Positions 4,236-8,332 of a stretch of 8,332 nt of DNA are shown one piece after another. Each line of letters begins with the position of its first letter. The first letter of the stretch is position 1. The notes under the pieces are model-generated. The model did not search any database, was not told where the DNA came from, and was given only the letters and a program-made list of their open reading frames with translations. This DNA is from an uncultured Clostridia bacterium (GTDB taxonomy: Bacteria; Bacillota_A; Clostridia; Christensenellales; CAG-138), in assembly GCA_946539625.1 (NCBI GenBank), contig CAMNHT010000049.1:1-8332 (forward strand), written 5' to 3'. The translations under genes were made by a program, and so were the position numbers.

Positions 4236-6752
4236 TCATTTTTCCGCCGGGAAGACGTCGATCAGCCCGACTACATAGCGCAGGATCAGTGCCGCGTCCT
4301 CTGCGGTCAGCGATTCCCCGCCGGAGACCAGCGCGTTTTTCATGCCCTGTTCGGAAAGGGAGTTGAGCCCGACCAATACGCGCAGGATCAGCGCGGCGTC
4401 CGAGGCGGTGACGCTGCCGCTGCAGTTCGCGTCGCCGTACAAAGGCGCGGGCGTTGCCGTCGCCGTCGGTGTGGGTTTTGGCGTTGCGGTGGGTGTTGCT
4501 GTCGGCGTCGCCGTCGGCTTCGGCGTCGCTGTCGGCTTCGGCGTTGCGGTCGGCTTCACGGTCGGCGTCGGAGACGGTTCGGACGCATATTCCAGTTCGG
4601 TGGTATATATGAGGCTGCTGTCCGGAACGGCAAAGACCGTCAGCGCTTCGCCGTCATTGTTCTTTTTGCAGGAGAAGCACGCCTTTTCGACGTCATAGCA
4701 CAGCGTTGCCGCGGCGGTCTGATCGTTTGCTATGACCGGCTTTCCGCTCTCCCACGACAGCGTCCAGTATGCCGCGCTCTTGCCGCCCGACACAATGGGC
4801 TGCTTCACTGCGGAAAGCTTGTTGCTGCTTGCGGTATAGCACAGATAGCAGCGATCGCCGCCCGACATGCGGATCGTATATTTCCCGTTGCCGACGGATT
4901 CGATCTCATAGAGGAAGCTGTCCGCAACATTCGTCAGCGTGTCGCCGATGACCTTGATGCCGGTGCTGCCGATCGCGACCGCGGCGGCGGACGTGCTCAC
5001 GCTGCTTGCGGAGGCGTCCGCGGACAGCACGATCTGACCGTCATAGGTCAGAACGGCTTTTCCCACCCAATCCGAGGGCTCCGCGAACAGCTTCTGATAC
5101 GTTCCGGTGGGAACGGGCGTTCCGTCCTTCGTGGCGTAGAAGTACAGCGCGTAAAACGTGCGGTTTGCATTCAGCACAACCGGATCCCCTGCAAACAGGC
5201 AGTCGGGGCGCGTGTCGGAATCGGCAACGCGCTGTTCGACCCATCCGTAGAACGCATAGGGTCTTGCATTCGCCTTCGGCGTGCCGGAAGGCGTCGGCAT
5301 GGTGATCGTATCGCCGGTATAGCCAGAAATTGCGGTGCAGCTGACCCCGTCCGGCGTGACAAACGTCGCCTTGACCGCCGTGCGCTTTGCAAAGTTGATG
5401 CGGATCGTGCAGTCGCTTTCCGCGCGCACCGTGAACAGTGTTTTACTGAGACCGTCGCCGTTCTGTGTGACCGACGCCGTGCCGGAAAGCACGTCATATC
5501 CAACGACTGCGCATCCGGTCTTCGGCGCTGCGATAACCGTTGTGCCGGAGGTTTCGACCGTACCGAGGCTCGTGTCGCTGCTGACAGCGGTGACCGTAAA
5601 CTGTGGGAACAGTGTCCACGAGGAGTACACGGTCTGTCTTGCGTCGACGTTGCCGTGACCCGGATACGCGTCCTCGCTCGAAACGACGATCGGGAAGGCG
5701 GGATACTGACTCTCATACGGGTCTTTGTAGCCGACCTTTTGCTTCATGTACGCGATCGCTTCCGCAACGTCCGCGCCATCCTTCATCTTTTCCCAAAAGT
5801 ACGCTTCCCAGCGGTAGTCGCCCGCAAAAGTAACGGACTGGGAATAGCCGTAAACGACCTCGACGCCCGCTTCGTGCAGCGGGGCTTCCATGCCGTCGGT
5901 CGCCATGCCGAGGCAGATCGCCATCCAGAGAAGGCTGCGCGGCGCGGAACCGTTCATATGATTCCGGATCGCCGTACCGTCGATGAATGCGCCGCTGCCG
6001 GTGAGGAACGCGTGCTTATAGCTGCCGTACGGGCCCTGCACCGTCGCCGTGTCCGCGCTTGTGACGCCGTCGGCGCTTGTGATGCAGAGATAGGACGTGT
6101 TCGCTTCCGATGTATAGTCGTTTCCGCGTGAATAGTCCGTATTGCCGTGCGAGTCGAAAATGACCGTGCCGCAGATCTCAAGTTCGTGCGCGACCGCGTC
6201 GATCGTCGCCGCTCCGCCCGAATAGATCCTGCAAACGCCGCCGATCGCCTGCGCGATCGAATTGCCTTCGTTCCGGTACTGATCGGAAAAGCTCGAATCC
6301 ACACCGTAATACGGTCCGAACACCGCGACGTCCGAACTGTACGGATATCCGCCTCTTTTTTCATAGGAAACCGTATCGACCGCTGCGACGTCAGCCGGAT
6401 CTGCGCCGGTTGCGTTCGCGCGGATCTTCTGACGTATGACCGGCGTCCAGCCGTATCCCATGCCGTCCGTGCCGTCCCAGAAGACGCACTCACCGTTTTT
6501 GAACAGCGTACCGTTTTCATAGCCGCTCCATGCTTCGACAAGCGCGGCAACACCGTCCGTCATAACGGCGTAATGCTCTTTTTCCGCGCTTGCGGCGGTG
6601 ACGCCCTGATTTTTCAGTGTTTTGTCCTCGTAGCGTTCGATCTGTACCCAGATATCTTCCTCCGCGTCGGCGCTCGTTCCTTCCGGCAGGCGCAAGAGTC
6701 CCATCGGCAGCAGCAAAAACGCCGCAAGCAGCAGTGCAAGCAATCGTTTCAT
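4236..6752 (-). CDS. Secreted multidomain protein: probable clan CD (caspase-fold) cysteine peptidase with dockerin-like C-terminus
   Basis: This is an 838-residue exported protein. Residues 1-30 are a signal peptide (MKRLLALLLAAFLLLP, cleavage likely after ADA at 28-30). Residues about 130-340 look like a caspase-type alpha/beta fold: strand DVAVFGPY, a helix, strand GTVIFDSHG ending in His202-Gly203, and strand SLLWMAICLG ending in Cys280, then a helix, VVYGYS strand and an EAIAYMK helix. The His-Gly and Cys are the expected dyad of clan CD peptidases (gingipain, clostripain and CHAT types); which family applies is unclear. Residues about 384-460 and 460-540 resemble extracellular beta-repeat domains, 551-710 is a beta-rich domain, 726-770 is a Thr/Pro linker and 771-830 is dockerin-like, with first loop DANCSGSVTASD and a second loop lacking most calcium ligands. 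The start at 6752 is set by the signal peptide and AAAGGGG 13 nt upstream. It is monocistronic with its own promoter and terminator. Substrate unknown; catalytic activity is inferred. Confidence 0.82.
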   Translation of the reverse strand: MKRLLALLLAAFLLLPMGLLRLPEGTSADAEEDIWVQIERYEDKTLKNQGVTAASAEKEHYAVMTDGVAALVEAWSGYENGTLFKNGECVFWDGTDGMGYGWTPVIRQKIRANATGADPADVAAVDTVSYEKRGGYPYSSDVAVFGPYYGVDSSFSDQYRNEGNSIAQAIGGVCRIYSGGAATIDAVAHELEICGTVIFDSHGNTDYSRGNDYTSEANTSYLCITSADGVTSADTATVQGPYGSYKHAFLTGSGAFIDGTAIRNHMNGSAPRSLLWMAICLGMATDGMEAPLHEAGVEVVYGYSQSVTFAGDYRWEAYFWEKMKDGADVAEAIAYMKQKVGYKDPYESQYPAFPIVVSSEDAYPGHGNVDARQTVYSSWTLFPQFTVTAVSSDTSLGTVETSGTTVIAAPKTGCAVVGYDVLSGTASVTQNGDGLSKTLFTVRAESDCTIRINFAKRTAVKATFVTPDGVSCTAISGYTGDTITMPTPSGTPKANARPYAFYGWVEQRVADSDTRPDCLFAGDPVVLNANRTFYALYFYATKDGTPVPTGTYQKLFAEPSDWVGKAVLTYDGQIVLSADASASSVSTSAAAVAIGSTGIKVIGDTLTNVADSFLYEIESVGNGKYTIRMSGGDRCYLCYTASSNKLSAVKQPIVSGGKSAAYWTLSWESGKPVIANDQTAAATLCYDVEKACFSCKKNNDGEALTVFAVPDSSLIYTTELEYASEPSPTPTVKPTATPKPTATPKPTATPTATPTATPKPTPTATATPAPLYGDANCSGSVTASDAALILRVLVGLNSLSEQGMKNALVSGGESLTAEDAALILRYVVGLIDVFPAEK
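4443..4574 (-). repeat. Tandem repeat region coding for the Thr/Pro linker
   Basis: The DNA coding for residues 727-770 of the secreted protein is a low-complexity tandem array based on an 18-bp unit coding for TPKPTA, with shorter TPTA units mixed in. Two adjacent 18-bp copies at 4513-4530 and 4531-4548 differ at two positions. The array forms a flexible, probably extended or glycosylated spacer before the dockerin-like domain. Such arrays change copy number by slippage, so its length may vary between strains. Confidence 0.8.
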
Positions 6753-6795
6753 GTTCTGATCGGTTCCCCTTTCGGAAAATTCACTCGTATTGTTT

Positions 6796-6824
6796 ATTAT
6801 ATCATATGCGGACGGCGGTTTCAA
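6796..6824 (-). promoter_or_regulatory. Extended -10 sigma-A promoter of the secreted peptidase gene
   Basis: On the minus strand, TTGAAA (6824-6819) and TATAAT (6801-6796) are 17 nt apart, and the -10 box is preceded by TGA, giving an extended TGnTATAAT. This should be a strong promoter. Transcription would begin near 6789, about 37 nt before the ATG at 6752. It lies back-to-back with the Nudix gene promoter. Confidence 0.85.
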
Positions 6825-6858
6825 TCCGAATCTTCCATTCCGTGCGCGTAAAAAATGA

Positions 6859-6887
6859 TAGACGCTGCGCACGTTTCGCAGTATAAT
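6859..6887 (+). promoter_or_regulatory. Sigma-A promoter of the Nudix gene
   Basis: TAGACG (6859-6864) and a perfect TATAAT (6882-6887) are 17 nt apart on the plus strand. The predicted transcription start near 6894 leaves only about 24 nt before the chosen ATG at 6918. It also argues against starting translation at the upstream in-frame ATG at 6855, which lies before the promoter. Confidence 0.7.
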
Positions 6888-6917
6888 AGAAAGGTAAGAC
6901 ACATGGAGGTATCGGAG

Positions 6918-7436
6918 ATGGAAGTACGTGATGCAAACGGACTGACGGAACGGGAATCCCTTGCGCAGTACAGGGATAAACACTATCCCGCGCCGTATCT
7001 CACTGCGGACATCGTGCTTTTATCCGAAGGCAGGGACGTACTGATGATCCGGCGAAAGGGTCACCCGTACCTCGGCTGCTGGGCGCTGCCCGGCGGGTTT
7101 GTAAACCCCGATGAAAGCGCCGCAGAGGGCGCTCTGCGCGAGCTCTCGGAGGAAACGAACGTGACAGGCTTCACGGTCGACGATATTCATGAGATCGGGC
7201 TGTTTTCTAAGCCCGGACGCGATCCGCGCGGCTGGATCGTTTCGGACGCGTTTCTCATTCCGGTCAGTCGCGAGGACGTGCGGTTTCAGGCGGGCGACGA
7301 CGCGGCGGACGCGGCGTGGATCACGGTCATGCGCGACGGTGAAAACCTCGTCTTTCCGGAGGGTCTCCGCCTTGCGTTTGACCACGCGGATGTGCTCAGA
7401 AAAGCCTTCGCTCTGTACGACCGGATCGCAAGATAA
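6918..7436 (+). CDS. Nudix hydrolase, ADP-ribose pyrophosphatase-like
   Basis: This 172-residue protein is a Nudix hydrolase that would cleave a nucleoside diphosphate linked to another group, with metal ions, in the cytoplasm. The Nudix box runs from Gly60 to Val82: GFVNPDE, seven residues, then RELSEET, with Asn81 where the consensus has Gly. The flanking segments YPAPYLTADIVLL (23-35), GCWALPGG (53-60) and the later GRDPRGW (100-106) match the ADP-ribose pyrophosphatase type (COG1051). No winged-helix domain follows, so it is not an NrtR-type regulator. Start choice: GGAGGT at 6905-6910 sits 8 nt before the ATG at 6918, whereas the in-frame ATG at 6903 overlaps that site and lacks one of its own. 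It is probably a single-gene unit; only a weak hairpin separates it from glyA. Substrate is not determined by sequence. Confidence 0.9.
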   Translation: MEVRDANGLTERESLAQYRDKHYPAPYLTADIVLLSEGRDVLMIRRKGHPYLGCWALPGGFVNPDESAAEGALRELSEETNVTGFTVDDIHEIGLFSKPGRDPRGWIVSDAFLIPVSREDVRFQAGDDAADAAWITVMRDGENLVFPEGLRLAFDHADVLRKAFALYDRIAR

Positions 7437-7453
7437 TATACCCCCGAAAAGGG

Positions 7454-7482
7454 TTGACACCGGCGCGCGTTCGCGTTACATT
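7454..7482 (+). promoter_or_regulatory. Sigma-A promoter of glyA
   Basis: A perfect TTGACA (7454-7459) lies 17 nt before TACATT (7477-7482), which keeps four of six -10 bases. Transcription would begin near 7489, giving a leader of about 65 nt. This leader is too short for a glycine or other known large riboswitch, and the 7437-7553 gap contains no other gene. Confidence 0.65.
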
Positions 7483-7500
7483 TAGCATAGCAAAAGGCGC

Positions 7501-7521
7501 GCTTTTTGCGCTTCAAAAAGC
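7501..7521 (+). other. Short inverted repeat in the glyA leader
   Basis: GCTTTTTG (7501-7508) and CAAAAAGC (7514-7521) form a perfect 8-bp stem with a 5-nt loop inside the predicted glyA leader, 19 nt before the AGGAGG site. The stem is mostly A-U. It could protect the 5' end of the message or be chance; it does not block the ribosome binding site and lacks a terminator-like T run. Confidence 0.35.
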
Positions 7522-7553
7522 TCATAAACAAACAATTTACAGGAGGAACACAC

Positions 7554-8332
7554 ATGGTAAACGAGGCATTGAACAAGCTTTTGGCGTACGATCCCGAGAT
7601 CGGCGCGGCAATGCAGGATGAGCTGAACCGTCAGCGCGGAAACTTGGAGCTGATCGCATCCGAGAACATCGTTTCGGAAGCGGTGCTCATGGCAATGGGC
7701 AGCGTTCTGACGAACAAGTACGCAGAGGGCTATCCCGGCAAGCGTTACTACGGCGGCTGCCAGTTCGTGGACGTCGTGGAGAATCTCGCGATCGAGCGTG
7801 CAAAGAAGCTGTTTGGCTGCGATTACGCAAACGTGCAGCCGCATTCCGGCGCACAGGCGAACATGGCGGTGTTCTTCGCGGTTCTGAACCCGGGCGACAC
7901 GTTCATGGGCATGGACCTTTCTAACGGCGGTCACCTCACCCACGGCAGCCCGGTCAATATGTCCGGCAAGTATTATCACTGCGTCTCCTACGGCGTGGAC
8001 GAGCACGGCGTCATCGACTATGAGGACGTTCGCAAAAAGGCGCTCGAGTTCCGTCCGAAACTGATCGTCGCAGGCGCAAGCGCATACTGCCGCACGATCG
8101 ACTTCCCGAAGTTCCGTGAAATCTGCGACGAAGTCGGCGCAGTCCTGATGGTCGACATGGCGCACATCGCGGGTCTCGTGGCGGCGGGCGAGCATCCCTC
8201 TCCCTTCCCCTATGCGGACGTCGTCACCACCACCACGCACAAGACGCTGCGCGGTCCGCGCGGCGGTCTGATCCTCGCGAACCAGGAAGCGGCGGATAAG
8301 TTCAACTTCAACAAGGCGATCTTCCCGGGCAT
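7554..8332 (+). CDS. glyA: Serine hydroxymethyltransferase (C-terminus beyond the window)
   Basis: The first 259 residues are present and the gene runs off the right edge; the family length is about 410-420. The enzyme uses pyridoxal phosphate to convert serine and tetrahydrofolate to glycine and 5,10-methylene-tetrahydrofolate. Diagnostic motifs are [10 protein letters not shown] at 32-41, [17 protein letters not shown] at 52-68, [10 protein letters not shown] at 94-103, [12 protein letters not shown] at 201-212 and [14 protein letters not shown] at 225-238, where Lys230 is the expected cofactor-binding residue. AGGAGG at 7541-7546 with 7 nt spacing fixes the ATG at 7554. It has its own promoter and is transcribed in the same direction as the Nudix gene upstream. 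Confidence 0.97.
   Translation, partial: MVNEALNKLLAYDPEIGAAMQDELNRQRGNLELIASENIVSEAVLMAMGSVLTNKYAEGYPGKRYYGGCQFVDVVENLAIERAKKLFGCDYANVQPHSGAQANMAVFFAVLNPGDTFMGMDLSNGGHLTHGSPVNMSGKYYHCVSYGVDEHGVIDYEDVRKKALEFRPKLIVAGASAYCRTIDFPKFREICDEVGAVLMVDMAHIAGLVAAGEHPSPFPYADVVTTTTHKTLRGPRGGLILANQEAADKFNFNKAIFPG

Noticed and set aside
4230..6131. A 633-codon open frame on the plus strand, opposite the secreted peptidase gene
   Set aside because: The product is Arg/Gly/Cys-rich low-complexity sequence with no recognisable domain, it starts in the terminator region without a ribosome binding site, and it mirrors a well-supported gene on the other strand. GC-rich codon bias explains the open frame.
6753..6983. 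In-frame N-terminal extension of the secreted peptidase
   Set aside because: It would cross both divergent promoters and the Nudix start, and would bury a typical signal peptide 77 residues inside the protein.
7437..7460. Possible terminator after the Nudix gene (CCCC and GGG runs)
   Set aside because: The stem is only about four base pairs and no T run follows; the GGG run abuts the glyA -35 box.
7489..7553. Glycine or other riboswitch in front of glyA
   Set aside because: The predicted leader is about 65 nt with only a small A-U-rich hairpin, too short for a known glycine aptamer with an expression platform.
7482..8240. A 252-codon open frame on the minus strand opposite glyA
   Set aside because: It lies entirely across glyA and its promoter, has a composition rich in His/Arg/Val/Ala typical of a shadow frame, and glyA is unmistakable.

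Overview
This window looks like a chromosomal segment from a GC-rich Gram-positive gut-type Clostridia (Oscillospiraceae/Christensenellales-like is my guess). The reasons are strong AGGAGG-type ribosome binding sites, TTGACA/TATAAT promoters, lipoproteins and a secreted protein with Pro/Thr-rich linkers, a dockerin-like tail, and a clostridial-style compact cobalamin gene set. The taxonomic placement is inference. I see no mobile element, CRISPR array, tRNA or rRNA. Apart from the two edge-truncated genes, all the genes are intact.

Positions 1-3737 (minus strand) hold one tightly packed operon for the last steps of cobalamin synthesis and salvage. A good sigma-A promoter (-35 at 3732-3737, -10 at 3709-3714) drives cobT, cobU, cobS, a second shortened cobU-like gene, cobC, and then a lipoprotein gene that runs off the left edge. 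The first five genes overlap by 7, 4, 10 and 16 nt, and the lipoprotein follows after 13 nt. Together they make the nucleotide loop: CobT makes alpha-ribazole phosphate, CobU activates adenosylcobinamide to the GDP form, CobS joins the two, and CobC removes the phosphate. The predicted leader is only about 25 nt, so there is no room for a B12 riboswitch in front of cobT.

Positions 3738-4224 hold a divergent intergenic region with a threefold 8-bp repeat, then a small plus-strand gene for a very Cys-rich 78-residue putative lipoprotein. It ends at a strong hairpin that can also terminate the convergent gene on the other strand.

Positions 4236-6824 (minus strand) encode an 838-residue secreted multidomain protein. 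It has a signal peptide, a probable clan CD (caspase-fold) cysteine peptidase domain with a His-Gly / Cys pair, beta-rich repeat domains, a Thr/Pro linker and a C-terminal dockerin-like domain whose second calcium loop is degenerate. Its promoter is an extended -10 sigma-A type.

Positions 6859-8332 (plus strand) hold a Nudix hydrolase of the ADP-ribose pyrophosphatase type with its own promoter, then glyA (serine hydroxymethyltransferase), with its own promoter and leader, truncated by the right edge. The most interesting items are the two CobU paralogues that have each lost different conserved elements, the Cys-rich mini-lipoprotein, and the caspase-fold/dockerin secreted protein.
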